DNA of 43,924 bases from Kitasatospora sp. A2-31. GTDB lineage: Bacteria > Actinomycetota > Actinomycetes > Streptomycetales > Streptomycetaceae. The translations under genes were made by a program, and so were the position numbers. Of this stretch, positions 9,253 to 17,882 are shown in pieces (within the stretch, counting starts at the first letter, position 1; each line of letters opens with the position of its first letter). Location of the stretch: NCBI RefSeq assembly GCF_022288725.1, contig NZ_JAKNTA010000015.1, forward strand, positions 1 through 43,924, written 5' to 3'. Below the pieces are notes generated by a model. It was not told the origin of the DNA. It made no database searches and worked only from the letters and a program-made list of their open reading frames with translations.

Positions 9253-10134
9253 TCAGGTCGCCGCGTCGCCGGCCGCGTCGTCGGCCGGGGCGGGGATGGC
9301 GTGTTCCGCGGCGCGGCTGACGGCCTCCCACTGCGCCCAGGTGTCCATGCGGGTGCGGGCGAGGTCGAACGCGAGGTCGTAGACCATGCTGCCCAGCAGC
9401 AGACGCAGCGGTGGTTCGTCGCTGTCGACGAGTGCGAGCAGTGCGGTGGCGGCGAGCTTGGGGTCGCTGTCGACCGAGCCGTCGGCGAACTGCCGGGCCA
9501 GTTCCTCGCGCAGCGGGGTGTAGGCGTCGAGGGGGGCGGTGGTGCGCATGGCGGTGTAGAGGTCGGTCCAGTAGCCGCCGGGCTGGATCATGCTGACCTT
9601 GACGCCGAAGCCGGCGGCTTCGGCGGCGAGTGCTTCGCTGAGGCCTTCCAGGGCGAACTTGCTGGCGCTGTAGAGGCCGGTGCTGGGGAAGCCGCCGAGG
9701 GCGGCGATGCTGGAGACCTGGACGAGGTGGCCGTGGCCCTGGTCGCGCAGGACGGGCAGGACGGCCTGGCTGACCCAGAGTGCGCCGAAGAAGTTGACGT
9801 CGAGTTGGGCGCGGGCCTCGGCTTCGGTGAACTCCTCGACCATGCCCATGGAGAGCATCCCGGCGTTGTTGACGACGATGTCGAGTCGTCCGAAGTGGTC
9901 GGTGGCCTTGCGCACGGCGGCGAAGACGGCGTCGCGGTCGGTGACGTCCACCTGCAGGGGCAGGACCCGGCTGGGGTGGGCGGCAGCGAGGTCCTCCAGC
10001 GGGGCGAGGGTGCGGGCGGCGGCGGCCACGCGGTCGCCGGCGGCCAGGGCGGCCTCGGTGAAGGCGCGGCCCAGGCCGCGGCTGGCGCCGGTGACGAGCC
10101 AGACGCGGCTGGTGGTGTCGGCCGGGGTGGTCAT
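9253..10134 (-). CDS. Short-chain dehydrogenase/reductase (classical SDR)
   Basis: This 293-residue SDR has all the classical marks: TGASRGLG cofactor loop near residue 15, NNAG near 95, a catalytic Ser in VSSIAAL, the YSASK motif, and PGG after it. The basic residues after the glycine loop (AAARTLAPLE) suggest NADP(H). The extended C-terminal tail (about 50 residues after the fold) is typical of the oxidoreductase group often annotated near TetR genes. It follows the MFS gene on the same strand with a 157-bp gap filled by 17-bp repeats, and converges with the TetR gene. Substrate unknown. Confidence 0.85.
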   Translation of the reverse strand: MTTPADTTSRVWLVTGASRGLGRAFTEAALAAGDRVAAAARTLAPLEDLAAAHPSRVLPLQVDVTDRDAVFAAVRKATDHFGRLDIVVNNAGMLSMGMVEEFTEAEARAQLDVNFFGALWVSQAVLPVLRDQGHGHLVQVSSIAALGGFPSTGLYSASKFALEGLSEALAAEAAGFGVKVSMIQPGGYWTDLYTAMRTTAPLDAYTPLREELARQFADGSVDSDPKLAATALLALVDSDEPPLRLLLGSMVYDLAFDLARTRMDTWAQWEAVSRAAEHAIPAPADDAAGDAAT

Positions 10135-10185
10135 GGTGCGGTGCTCCTGTTCGAGGGGAGGGACGGGGTTCGTGGGCGGGCCGGG

Positions 10186-10304
10186 GCGGTCGGGTGCGGC
10201 GGCCGGTCGGGTGCGGCGGCCGGTCGGGTGCGGGGGCCGGTCGGGTGCGGGGGCCGGTCGGGTGCGGCGGCCGGTCAGCTGCGGCGGGCGGTCAGCTGCG
10301 GCGG
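10186..10304. repeat. Seven tandem copies of a 17-bp G-rich unit
   Basis: The unit CCGGTCGGGTGCGGCGG repeats seven times (10186-10202 through 10288-10304) with few changes; the last two copies change CGGG to CAGC. The last copy contains the stop codon (10292-10294) and last codons of the MFS gene, so the array grew into the 3' end of that gene. Confidence 0.85.
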
Positions 10305-11488
10305 GCGCTCCAGACGGCCAGGGCGGTGAGGAGGGCGAAGAGGGCGCCGGTGGTCAGGACGCCGTTGAGGCTGAGGTGGGTGGCGACGATGCCGCCGACG
10401 AGCGCGCCGAGGGCGATGGCGAGGTTGTAGACGGAGGTGTTCAGGGCGGTGGCCGCTTCGGCCGAGTCGGGTGCGGCCTTGAGGATCCACGTCTGGACGC
10501 CGACCGGCACGCCGCCGAAGGCCAGTCCCCAGCACAGCAGCAGCAGGGCACCGCCGACGGGGGTGCGGCCGGCGAGGGGGAAGACGGCGAGGACCGCGGT
10601 CAGTACGGCGCCGACGGTGACGATGGTGGCGCGGACGTTGCGTTCCGCGGCCGCGCCGGCGAGGAAGTTGCCGAGGATGCCGGCCGCGCCGAAGCCGAGC
10701 AGGAGCGGGCCGATCGCGCCCTCGCCGATCCCGCTGACGTCCTGGAGGACGGGGCTGACGAAGGTGAACGCGGCGAAGTGGCCGCCCACCAGAAGGAACG
10801 TGGCGAGGACGCCGGCGCGGACCACGGGGTGGCGGAACTGCTGCGGCAGCGCGCGCAGGCGAACCGCCTGCTGGGCGGGCAGGGCGGGCAGCAGCAGGAG
10901 CAGGGCGACGAGGACGAGCAGGCCCAGTGCGCCGGCGGCGGCGAAGGCGGTGCGCCAGTCGGCGAGGCCGCCGATCAGCGTGCCGGCGGGCACGCCGAGG
11001 ACGTTGGCGGCGGTCGCGCCGCCGAAGACGATCGAGACGGCCCGCGGGATGAGGCGCTCGGGCACCAGCCGCACCGCCACGCCCGCCGCGAGCGCCCAGA
11101 AGCCGCCGATGCTGATGCCGACGAGGAAGCGCGAGCCCAGCAGGACGGTGAAATCGGGGGCCAGTGCGGACAGCGCGTTGGCGAGCACCATCAGCGCGAC
11201 CAGGCCGACCAGGGCGATCCGGCGGTCCAGGCGCCCGATCACCACCGGCAGCAGGGGCGCGGTGACGGCGGCGACCAGGCCGGGCACGGTCACCATCAGC
11301 CCGGCGGTCCCCTCGGAGACGTGAAGGTCCCCGCCGACGAAGGGCAGCAGCCCGACGGGCAGCGATTCGACGGTCACCAGGGCGAACGTTCCGACCGCCA
11401 TCGCGACGACGGCGAGCCAGCGCCTGAGCGCCACCGGCTCGTCCGCGGTGGAGGTAGTGGGCACTGCTGCGGTGCCGGTCATGGTCAC
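10292..11488 (-). CDS. MFS transporter, DHA1 (AraJ-like) drug/sugar efflux family
   Basis: The 398-residue protein has about 12 hydrophobic membrane segments in two halves and the signatures of the AraJ/NepI-type DHA1 group: an N-terminal FALVTVESLPVGLLPFVGGDL segment, the RRIALVGLVALM loop and LLGSRFLVGISIGGFWALAAG. Such proteins are proton-driven exporters of small molecules; nothing indicates the substrate. The start at 11488 gives a short polar N-terminus. It is upstream of the SDR on the same strand and may be cotranscribed with it. The C-terminus ends inside a 17-bp tandem repeat, so the last residues (SARRS) may vary between strains. Confidence 0.87.
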   Translation of the reverse strand: MTMTGTAAVPTTSTADEPVALRRWLAVVAMAVGTFALVTVESLPVGLLPFVGGDLHVSEGTAGLMVTVPGLVAAVTAPLLPVVIGRLDRRIALVGLVALMVLANALSALAPDFTVLLGSRFLVGISIGGFWALAAGVAVRLVPERLIPRAVSIVFGGATAANVLGVPAGTLIGGLADWRTAFAAAGALGLLVLVALLLLLPALPAQQAVRLRALPQQFRHPVVRAGVLATFLLVGGHFAAFTFVSPVLQDVSGIGEGAIGPLLLGFGAAGILGNFLAGAAAERNVRATIVTVGAVLTAVLAVFPLAGRTPVGGALLLLCWGLAFGGVPVGVQTWILKAAPDSAEAATALNTSVYNLAIALGALVGGIVATHLSLNGVLTTGALFALLTALAVWSARRS

Positions 11489-12071
11489 GGGTGTGCTCCG
11501 GGTCTGTAGGGCTCGGGCCGCCGCGAAGGCGTCGCGGTCGAGGGCAGGGGCGTGGACATGGCTACGGCGGGCCGTGGCCGAGGCGCGGACATGGCTGTGG
11601 CGCGGCCGTGGCCGCGGCGAGCCTGTTCCCGGCCCGCTGACGATCCTTCAGCTGTCCGAGGTGATCATCAACGCCGAACCTGCACAGGATCCGATAACCC
11701 TGACTTATGACCATGCCATGACGCACCGTCACGAATGCCTGGTGGCGCACGCCGGGGCCGTGTCAGGATCCGGCGGAAGGGGCCGTCAGGGTCCGCGCAG
11801 CCGAGGGAAGACCCGGTGGTCCGTACCACTGCCGCGCACCCTGCTCGCGGCTGCCCCGGTAGTGCTCGACGGCGGCCAGGAAGCCGGCGGGACAGGGGCC
11901 GGCCGCCCGATCGCGCGACCCCCGTCCGACGTCTGCGGCATTTCACGCGCGGGAATTCCCAGGATTCGGTCCGGTATCTCCTGCGACGCCCGCCACCCCT
12001 CCCCCGGCCCGGCCTTTCCGGATTTCATCGTCCGGGATTTCCGGCCGACGTCAAAGAATTGTGGCGGGATG
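11489..12071. other. Gene-free divergent stretch with a short duplicated segment
   Basis: No gene is supported. Near 11556-11620 the pattern GGACATGGCT-N-GGCGNGCCGTGGCCG occurs twice in tandem about 37 bp apart. 11675-11740 is AT-richer than the surroundings and may hold the MFS promoter. Overlapping long frames across it lack ribosome sites. Confidence 0.4.
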
Positions 12072-12126
12072 TCAAGGGATGTCAAGATCTCAAGATCTTT
12101 CAAGGTTGGCGCGGGGGAACGTCAAG
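12072..12126 (+). promoter_or_regulatory. Cluster of five TCAAG direct repeats upstream of the maleate-isomerase-like gene
   Basis: TCAAG occurs at 12072, 12082, 12090, 12100 and 12122 (spacings 10, 8, 10, 22 bp). Spaced TCAAG-like heptamers are the known type of site for SARP activators (AfsR/ActII-ORF4), usually at 11- or 22-bp steps. The spacing here fits only in part, so this is a candidate. Confidence 0.4.
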
Positions 12127-12176
12127 ACCGGGAGATCAGGGGCGGCGGGGGCGTTGACGGCTGTTACCGTGCTGGC

Positions 12177-12938
12177 ATGGATATCTTTCCGCTGCCCCGA
12201 TTCGGGCTCGTCGTGCCCCCGGAGAACCCTATCGCGGAGCCCGAGTACCACAGCTATCTCGTCCCCGAGATGAATGTGTACACCACGCGTTTCCCGGTGA
12301 CCGCGGAATTCAACCGGGAAACGATGGAGATGTACAACGAGGTGCTGCCGGAGGTGCTCGCGACGTTCGGGCAGTTGCGGCTGGACGCGACGGTGGTGGC
12401 GTGCAACGCCTCGCACTACCTGCTGGACCCGGACGGGGACCGCGACTTCGTCGCCGAGCTGTCGCAGCGGTTCGGCTCGCCGGTGACCTCCTCGACGCGG
12501 GCGATCGTGGACCTGTGCGAGGCGCTGGGGGTGTCGGAGCTGACGCTGGTCTCCCCGTACGCGCCGTGGCTGACCGAACTGTCCCGCGGCTACTGGGAGA
12601 AGGCCGGTCTGAGCGTCGAGCGGATCGTCTACACCCCGTCCGCGGTGGACGAGGACGGGGTGGACGTGGGGTTCAACCCGTACCTGGTGACGACCGAGAC
12701 GATCCGCCGGCGGATCGCCGAGGCGAAGGTGCCCGAGGACGCGACGGTGCTGTTCACCGGCACCGGCATGCACACCCTGCTCGCGGCGACCGAGCTCGCC
12801 GAGGCGAACTCCTCACGCACGCTCATCACCTCCAACCTCGCCTCGGCGTGGTGGGCCCGGCGCACCGCGGGCCTGTCCGGCTTCGCCGCCGCGCACCCGC
12901 TGGTGCAGCGGCTGGAGCGCGAACTGGCCGCCCGCTAG
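12177..12938 (+). CDS. Maleate isomerase / arylmalonate decarboxylase-like (Asp/Glu racemase superfamily)
   Basis: 253 residues from ATG 12177. Two alpha/beta halves are typical of the Asp/Glu racemase superfamily. The first-half catalytic Cys is Cys76 in VVACNASHY. At the matching place in the second half, where maleate isomerases carry a second Cys, the protein reads LFTGTGMHTL with Thr and Gly and no Cys. The family includes maleate cis-trans isomerases (two Cys), racemases and arylmalonate decarboxylases (one Cys, in the second half), so this is a one-Cys variant with the Cys in the first half, and the reaction is open. An SDR follows 64 bp later on the same strand, probably in one operon. 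TCAAG repeats lie upstream. Confidence 0.75.
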   Translation: MDIFPLPRFGLVVPPENPIAEPEYHSYLVPEMNVYTTRFPVTAEFNRETMEMYNEVLPEVLATFGQLRLDATVVACNASHYLLDPDGDRDFVAELSQRFGSPVTSSTRAIVDLCEALGVSELTLVSPYAPWLTELSRGYWEKAGLSVERIVYTPSAVDEDGVDVGFNPYLVTTETIRRRIAEAKVPEDATVLFTGTGMHTLLAATELAEANSSRTLITSNLASAWWARRTAGLSGFAAAHPLVQRLERELAAR

Positions 12939-13002
12939 GGCCGGTTCGTCCCGCTGTTCTTCATCGTCCGTCTGTGAGCGCATTCTTCAAGGAGGGCCGG
13001 CC

Positions 13003-13767
13003 GTGGCCGCCAACAGCGAAGCTCCAACGCCCGATTCGCCCGATGCCCTGGTGGCCGTGGTCAGTGGCGGTGCGTCCGGGATCGGGGCGGCCGCCGCGAC
13101 CGCGTTGATCGCCCGGGGCGTGCGCGTGGCCGCTTTGGACCTCAACCCCGACGAGGTCGCCGCCCCGGCCGTGGGCATCGGCTGCGACGTGTCCGACGAC
13201 GCGTCGGTGCGCGCCGCGGTCGATCAGGTGGTGGAGCGGTTCGGGCGCATCGACATCGTCGTCAACAACGCCGGTATCGCCGCCCAGGGCGGCATCGACG
13301 ACAACGACGACGAGGAGTGGCTGCGCGTGCTGAACGTGAACGTCGTCGGCATGGTGCGCCTGGCGCGCGCGGCCCTGCCCCACCTGCGCAAGTCGCCGGC
13401 GGCGGCGGTCGTCAACACTTGTTCGATCTTCGCGTGGACCGGGGTGCCCAAGCGCACCCTCTACTCCGCCTCCAAGGGGGCCGTCCACGCGCTGACGCTC
13501 GCGATGGCCGCGGACCACGCCCGCGAGGGCATCCGGGTCAACGCGGTCGCCCCCGGCGCCGTCGACACCCCGTGGATCACGCGCGTGCTGGCGATGGCCC
13601 CGGACCCGCAGGCGGCGCGGGCGGCCCTGGACGACCGGCACCCCATCGGACGCCTGACCCGGCCCGAGGAGGTCGGCGAGGCCATCGCCTACCTGGCCGC
13701 CTCGGCCTCCGGCACCACCGGAACCGTCCTGTCCGTCGACGGCGGCATCCACACGCTGCGCCTGTAA
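13003..13767 (+). CDS. Short-chain dehydrogenase/reductase
   Basis: 254 residues from GTG 13003, chosen because a textbook AAGGAGG (12990-12996) sits 6 nt upstream. Motifs: SGGASGIGAAAA (cofactor loop), an Asp at the end of strand 2 (ALDLNPD), which suggests NAD(H), NNAG, NTCSIFAW with the catalytic Ser, YSASK, and APGAVDTPW. The C-terminus DGGIHTLRL is typical of FabG-like SDRs. It follows the maleate-isomerase-like gene by 64 bp and probably shares its transcript. Substrate unknown. Confidence 0.87.
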   Translation: MAANSEAPTPDSPDALVAVVSGGASGIGAAAATALIARGVRVAALDLNPDEVAAPAVGIGCDVSDDASVRAAVDQVVERFGRIDIVVNNAGIAAQGGIDDNDDEEWLRVLNVNVVGMVRLARAALPHLRKSPAAAVVNTCSIFAWTGVPKRTLYSASKGAVHALTLAMAADHAREGIRVNAVAPGAVDTPWITRVLAMAPDPQAARAALDDRHPIGRLTRPEEVGEAIAYLAASASGTTGTVLSVDGGIHTLRL

Positions 13768-14084
13768 CCGAACCCCACCGCCCCGACCCCGGCACCGCTC
13801 CCCCGCCACCGCTCCCCCGCCACCGCTGCCCCGGCGCGCTTGCCCCGGGCGCATCGGCGCCCCGGCGGCCCCGTGACGGCCCGACCGCCCGACCGCCCGA
13901 GGGCTCGAGGGCCCGACCGCCCGACGGCCCGGCGGTTCCGCAAAGCCCTCGACCAGCCCAGGATCCAGTCACGTTGACCACGCCACCTCGTTCCCGGCGA
14001 TGCGGCGGGGAGCACGGCCCCTTGCGGCGCTGCAACCGCTCGCCCGGTCCGCGGGCCGCCCGTCCCGACCCCGCGCCTACCGGA
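13768..14084. other. Gene-free, repeat-rich stretch
   Basis: Holds two copies of a 16-bp CCCCCGCCACCGCTCC-like unit (about 13799-13830) and a CGACCGCC/CGAGGGC-rich patch (13880-13930) that can fold back on itself. No gene is supported. Confidence 0.4.
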
Positions 14085-14085
14085 C

Positions 14086-14118
14086 TTGACCCTCACATTA
14101 ATGGAAAGGTTTCAGCAT
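14086..14118 (+). promoter_or_regulatory. MerR-type promoter (dyad in spacer), first of two copies
   Basis: TTGACC (14086-14091) is a good -35 box. It is followed by a 22-bp dyad at 14089-14110 (ACC-n-T-nn-CATTAATG-nn-A-n-GGT), symmetric at 16 of 22 positions, and a possible -10 CAGCAT at 14113-14118. A dyad inside an over-long spacer is the hallmark of MerR-family promoters. If the -10 is right, transcription would begin near 14125, the ATG of the MFS gene, giving a leaderless mRNA. A nearly identical element stands at 19712-19744. Confidence 0.65.
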
Positions 14119-14124
14119 CCCGTC

Positions 14125-15402
14125 ATGAGGAGCACCGAGCCGTCTGTCGGCACCGCCACCCCCGCACCCCCCGTCCCCGAGGCACCGGGCACCACCGGTG
14201 CGCCTGACACCGTAGGCGCTGCGCCCGCCGAGGGCCAGAAGCTGCCGATGGCGGCTCTGCTCGCGCTGGCCGTCGCCGTGTTCATCACCAGCCTCACCGA
14301 GACGCTGCCCGCCGGGCTGCTGCCCGAGATGAGCTCCAGCCTGCACACCAGCGAGTCGGCCGCCGGGCAGACGGTGACCATCTACGCGCTGGGCACGGTG
14401 CTGACGACGATCCCGCTGTCCGCGGCGACCGCCGGCTGGTCGCGCAAGCGCCTGCTGCTGGCCGCCATGGGCGGCTTCGCGGTCGCCAACACCGTGACCG
14501 TCGTGTCGTCGAACTACCCGCTCACCCTGGCCGCCCGCTTCCTCGCCGGCGTCGCCGCGGGCCTGGCCTGGGCGCTGCTGGCCGGCTACGCCCGGCGCAT
14601 GGTCGCCCCCGCGCTGGAGGGCCGGGCGATCGCGATCGCGATGGCCGGCATCCCCCTGGCCCTGTCGGTCGGCGTGCCGGCGGGTACGTTCCTGGGCCAG
14701 GTCGCGTCCTGGCAGACCGCGTTCCTCGTGATGACCGTACTGACCGTGCTGCTGCTGGTGTGGATCACGGCCATCGTGCCCGACTACCCCGGGCAGGAGC
14801 GCGGCGGCAAGATCCCCGTGCGCAGCACGTTGAAGGTGCCGGGGGTGACGGCGGTGCTGTTCGTGATGCTGGTGTTCGTGCTGGCGCACACCATCCTCTA
14901 CGCGTACATCGCCTCCTTCCTCGACCACGCCGGGATGGGCGACCAGACGGACGCGGCGCTGCTGGTGTTCGGTGTCGCGTGTCTGGTGAGCATCTGGGTG
15001 GTCGGCACCTACATCCAGGGGCACCTGCGGAACCTGACCATCGCGAGCACGCTGCTGGTCGGGGTCGCGGTCGCGGTCCTGGGGGCGTTCTCGGGCACCC
15101 ACGCGCTGGTGTACGTGGCGGCCGCGCTGTGGGGGCTGGGCTGGGGCGGTGTGCCCACGCTGCTGCAGACGGCCGCGGGTCAGGCGGGCGGGGACGCGGC
15201 GGACGCGGCGCAGGCGATCCTGGTGGTGCTGTGGAACGTGGCGATGGCCGGTGGCGGCATCATCGGCGGTCTGCTGCTGGACTCCTCCGGGGCCGGGCCG
15301 CTGCCGTGGACGGTGTTCGGCCTGCTGGTGCCGGTCCTGGCCGTGGTGGTCGCGGCCCGGGTGCACGGCTTCCCCGGCCGGCGTGCCCTCGACGCCAGCT
15401 GA
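14125..15402 (+). CDS. MFS transporter, DHA1 efflux family
   Basis: 425 residues from ATG 14125; an earlier in-frame ATG at 14101 lies within the promoter dyad and is rejected. A 45-residue Pro/Ala/Thr-rich cytoplasmic N-terminus precedes about 12 membrane segments. Signatures match the AraJ-type DHA1 exporters: FITSLTETLPAGLLPEMSSS, AARFLAGVAAGLAWALLAGYA and GGVPTLLQTA. It probably exports a small toxic molecule. The upstream MerR-type promoter, shared with an SDR gene 5.6 kb away, suggests induction by a MerR regulator not seen in this window. No ribosome site precedes the ATG, in keeping with leaderless translation. Confidence 0.87.
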   Translation: MRSTEPSVGTATPAPPVPEAPGTTGAPDTVGAAPAEGQKLPMAALLALAVAVFITSLTETLPAGLLPEMSSSLHTSESAAGQTVTIYALGTVLTTIPLSAATAGWSRKRLLLAAMGGFAVANTVTVVSSNYPLTLAARFLAGVAAGLAWALLAGYARRMVAPALEGRAIAIAMAGIPLALSVGVPAGTFLGQVASWQTAFLVMTVLTVLLLVWITAIVPDYPGQERGGKIPVRSTLKVPGVTAVLFVMLVFVLAHTILYAYIASFLDHAGMGDQTDAALLVFGVACLVSIWVVGTYIQGHLRNLTIASTLLVGVAVAVLGAFSGTHALVYVAAALWGLGWGGVPTLLQTAAGQAGGDAADAAQAILVVLWNVAMAGGGIIGGLLLDSSGAGPLPWTVFGLLVPVLAVVVAARVHGFPGRRALDAS

Positions 15403-15536
15403 CACGACGTCATGTCGCTGGCCCTGCGGGGCCGGCATCACAGCGCCCGGCGGCACCGACACCGCGGCCCGGGACGTCGCGTCGCGAAGCCCCCTCTCGC
15501 GGCGCGCCCCGGGGCCGGGTCGGTGCCGCCGGGAAC

Positions 15537-15592
15537 AGCCGCGCGGGGCGCCGGCGATGGTGCAGCAGCCATCGCCGGCGCCCCGCGCGGCT
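15537..15592 (+). terminator. Strong hairpin terminator after the MFS gene
   Basis: Two 24-bp perfect arms (15537-15560 and 15569-15592) enclose an 8-nt loop TGCAGCAG, followed by TTTCGT. It lies 135 nt after the MFS stop codon. Confidence 0.8.
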
Positions 15593-15636
15593 TTCGTCGT
15601 ACCCGGGCGACTCCGCCGGCAGGCACGGCGGGACGG

Positions 15637-15829
15637 CGAGGCGGCGAGGCGGCGGCGCAGCGGCGCAGCGGCGGCGGGGCGGCGGCGCAGCGGCGGGGCG
15701 GCGAGGCGGCGGCGCAGCGGCGCAGCGGCGGCGGGGCGGCGGGGCGGCGGGGCGGCGGCGCAGCGGCGGGGCGGCGGCGCAGCGGCGCAGCGGCGCAGCG
15801 GCGGGGCGGCGGGGCGGCGGCTCACTGGC
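15637..15829. repeat. Low-complexity GGCGCAGC/GGCGGGGC repeat
   Basis: About 190 bp of 5- to 10-bp G-rich units (GCGGCGCAGCGGCGGGGCGG and variants) fill the gap between MFS terminator and NUDIX gene. It is open in several frames but no frame has a start site or family pattern. It just reaches the last codons of the NUDIX gene. Confidence 0.8.
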
Positions 15830-16286
15830 GGGGACCTGGGGCCGGTGTGCTCCAGCGCGGGTCGATGCGGTGCAGCCAGGCGTCCTGGGCGTCGGCCAGC
15901 GGGTGGCGCAGCGGCAGCGGGAGGAAGCGGCAGGCGAAGACGAGGCCGGCGTCGTCGCCGCCGCTGTGGACGCGGTGTTCCCAGGCGTCGGGGGCATCGC
16001 GGGGTACCCGCAGGTGGAGGAAGGTGGTGTGCCGCGGCTGCCCGGTGTCGGGGTGGGGGCGCCCGTCCGTCGTGACGATCCCGACCACGGTGGCCGTCAA
16101 CAGTCCGGTCTCCTCGATGACTTCCCGCAGCGCCGCCTCCTGTGGGCTCTCACCGGGTTGCACTCCCCCGGCGGGGACCTGGGTGCCCGCCTGCGGCAGG
16201 CCGGCGTGGTCGAAGACCAGCAGCTCGGGGACGGCGCGTCGGCGGATCACGTCGGCGGCGACGCGGATTCTGGGTGGGCTCGTCAT
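15822..16286 (-). CDS. NUDIX hydrolase
   Basis: 154 residues with a perfect NUDIX box at residues 40-62 (G-X5-E-X7-RE-V-I-EE-T-G-L), which binds Mg and splits nucleoside diphosphate-linked compounds. The ATG at 16286 overlaps the stop codon of the upstream HAD gene by 4 nt (ATGA), so the two are translationally coupled. The pairing with a HAD phosphatase suggests a joint house-cleaning or nucleotide-sugar role, but the substrate cannot be told. The C-terminal residues (TPAPGPRQ) run into a G-rich repeat. Confidence 0.9.
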   Translation of the reverse strand: MTSPPRIRVAADVIRRRAVPELLVFDHAGLPQAGTQVPAGGVQPGESPQEAALREVIEETGLLTATVVGIVTTDGRPHPDTGQPRHTTFLHLRVPRDAPDAWEHRVHSGGDDAGLVFACRFLPLPLRHPLADAQDAWLHRIDPRWSTPAPGPRQ

Positions 16287-17041
16287 GGTGTCCTCATCGG
16301 GCCCGGTGGCCGGCCGGCGGCGGGGCGTGGCGGTGTGGGCCGCAGCAGGTCCAGCAGGTCCGTCAGGGACGCGATCGCCGCCACGCCCGTGGGCGGCGGG
16401 TCACCGGCGGCGGGCTCCCGGCACAGTGCGCGTCCTGCGTAGCCGAGGTCGAGGGCGGCGGCGACCAGGCGGGGGTCGTCGTCGACGAACAGGCACTGAG
16501 CGGGTGCGAGGCCCAGTGCGGTGGCGGCGTGGTGGTACATGCGCGGATCCGGTTTGTTGCAGCCCAGCTCGGCCGAGATCGCGTAGGCCTCGAAGAAGTG
16601 CCCGATGCCCAGTTCCTCGTGCAGGCGGGGCAGGTTGGGCCAGGCGTCGGACACCACCGCCATCCGTACGCCCCGCCGGCGCAGCTCGTCGAGGGTGGGT
16701 GCGACGTCGGGGTAGGTCTCCAGGACGGTGGGGGCGGGGACGTCGCGGCGCAGGTCGGCGAGCAGGTGCGGGTCCGGGTCCACGTCGAGGGCGTGGAGCA
16801 GCACGCGGTGGTAGTCGTCGGGGTCGGGGGTGGTGGGGGCGGCGTCGAGGAAGCGGTCGCCGGTGGCGACGGCTTCGGCGAACCGGGCGGGTGTGAGGTC
16901 CGGCCGGCGGGTCAGGACGGTCTGCTCGAAGTCGGCCCGCGGGTTCCAGCGGCCGCCGATCGGGCGGATCAGCACGCCCCCGGAGTCGAGGAGCACGGCA
17001 CGCAGGTCCGAGGGGGGAGGAAGGAGCGGCGGTGTCGGCAT
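16283..17041 (-). CDS. HAD-superfamily hydrolase
   Basis: 252 residues. The four HAD motifs are visible: DSGGVL (nucleophile Asp19, with Gly where many members have the second acid/base Asp), VVSDAW, the Lys in NKPDP, and LFVDDDP. The helical cap between motifs 1 and 2 places it with class I phosphatase/dehalogenase-like members. The motif DxGGVL occurs in genuine HAD phosphatases such as YihX-like proteins, so activity is likely kept. It overlaps the NUDIX gene by 4 nt, and the C-terminal 25 residues are a Pro/Arg tail. Confidence 0.85.
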   Translation of the reverse strand: MPTPPLLPPPSDLRAVLLDSGGVLIRPIGGRWNPRADFEQTVLTRRPDLTPARFAEAVATGDRFLDAAPTTPDPDDYHRVLLHALDVDPDPHLLADLRRDVPAPTVLETYPDVAPTLDELRRRGVRMAVVSDAWPNLPRLHEELGIGHFFEAYAISAELGCNKPDPRMYHHAATALGLAPAQCLFVDDDPRLVAAALDLGYAGRALCREPAAGDPPPTGVAAIASLTDLLDLLRPTPPRPAAGRPPGPMRTP

Positions 17042-17123
17042 CCGTCAAGTCTGGTGTCTGCCGGTGCGGTTGGTCGACCCCGATGGGCTTCGAGGGGGTC
17101 CGCGGGGGTGCGGGGCGGGTGGG

Positions 17124-17882
17124 TCAGTGCCGCATCGCCCACCGGTAGGCCTGCCGGGTGACGTCGGGGAGCAGGCGCAGCCGGCCGGTGGGCAGCGGGT
17201 GGCCGTTGGCGGTGGCCCAGGCGCAGGCGGCGTCGAAGTCGGGGTCCTCGGTGGTCATGTCGGGGGTTCCCATGACGGCGTAGGCCGGTAGCAGGGCGTG
17301 GGTGAGGAGGGCCTGGGGCAGGTCCAGGCCGAAGTGCTGTTCGACGACGGCGAGGGTGCGGCGGTTGCGCGCGGTGTGGTGCTCGTCGTCGGGGCGCCGG
17401 TAGGTGGTCCCGTCGGGGTCCAGGATGTCGGCGGCGACGAGGGCGGGCAGGAGCAGGTCGGGCTCCTCGCCCCAGCGGGTGCTCTCTTCGCCGAGGCCGA
17501 ATCCGCAGATGTGGTGGCCGTCGCGGGCGTAGCAGACGAGGGCGGGCGGATGTTCCCTGACCGGGGTGTAGTGGACGACCTCGACCCCGTCGCGGGAGAT
17601 CTCCTCCAGGCGCTCGGACCCCGTGGAGTCGCCGTACTCGAAGGCGAACGCCCACCCGGCGTGCTCGCCGATCCGGACGATGCCGTCGCCCCTGTCCCCC
17701 GGCCGGTAGATCAGCATGTCCAGCTGGAGCACCTCGGCATGGGTGATCGGCTCGGTTCCCGTCCCGGGCTGGGCGCCCATGCGCAGCGCGAGTTCCTGCG
17801 CGTCGATGCCGCGGGCCATGGTCACGCCGGACAGGTAGCCCGTTTCGCCGCCCTCGGGCAGCCACCGGATTCCGTCGCCCAC
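17124..17882 (-). CDS. DUF6461-like protein of unknown function
   Basis: I chose GTG 17882 (252 residues; begins VGDGIRWLPEGGE) because GAGGAGGGGAG sits 9 nt upstream; a longer ATG start at 17957 has no such site. The first 150 residues look like the actinobacterial DUF6461 family: a VTMARGIDAQELALRMG segment, then GWAFAFEYGDSTGSERL, SRDGVEVVHY and RWGEEPDLLLPAL. The C-terminal 90 residues are less typical. The protein is probably cytoplasmic, with no membrane segment. No reaction is known for the family. It lies 82 bp upstream of the HAD gene on the same strand. Confidence 0.65.
   Translation of the reverse strand: MGDGIRWLPEGGETGYLSGVTMARGIDAQELALRMGAQPGTGTEPITHAEVLQLDMLIYRPGDRGDGIVRIGEHAGWAFAFEYGDSTGSERLEEISRDGVEVVHYTPVREHPPALVCYARDGHHICGFGLGEESTRWGEEPDLLLPALVAADILDPDGTTYRRPDDEHHTARNRRTLAVVEQHFGLDLPQALLTHALLPAYAVMGTPDMTTEDPDFDAACAWATANGHPLPTGRLRLLPDVTRQAYRWAMRH

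Noticed and set aside
14086..14124. Coding use of the shared MerR-type segment (both copies can be read as LTLTLMERFQ-PVM)
   Set aside because: The two downstream proteins are unrelated, the segment has -35 and dyad features, and the SDR has a better start with its own ribosome site.
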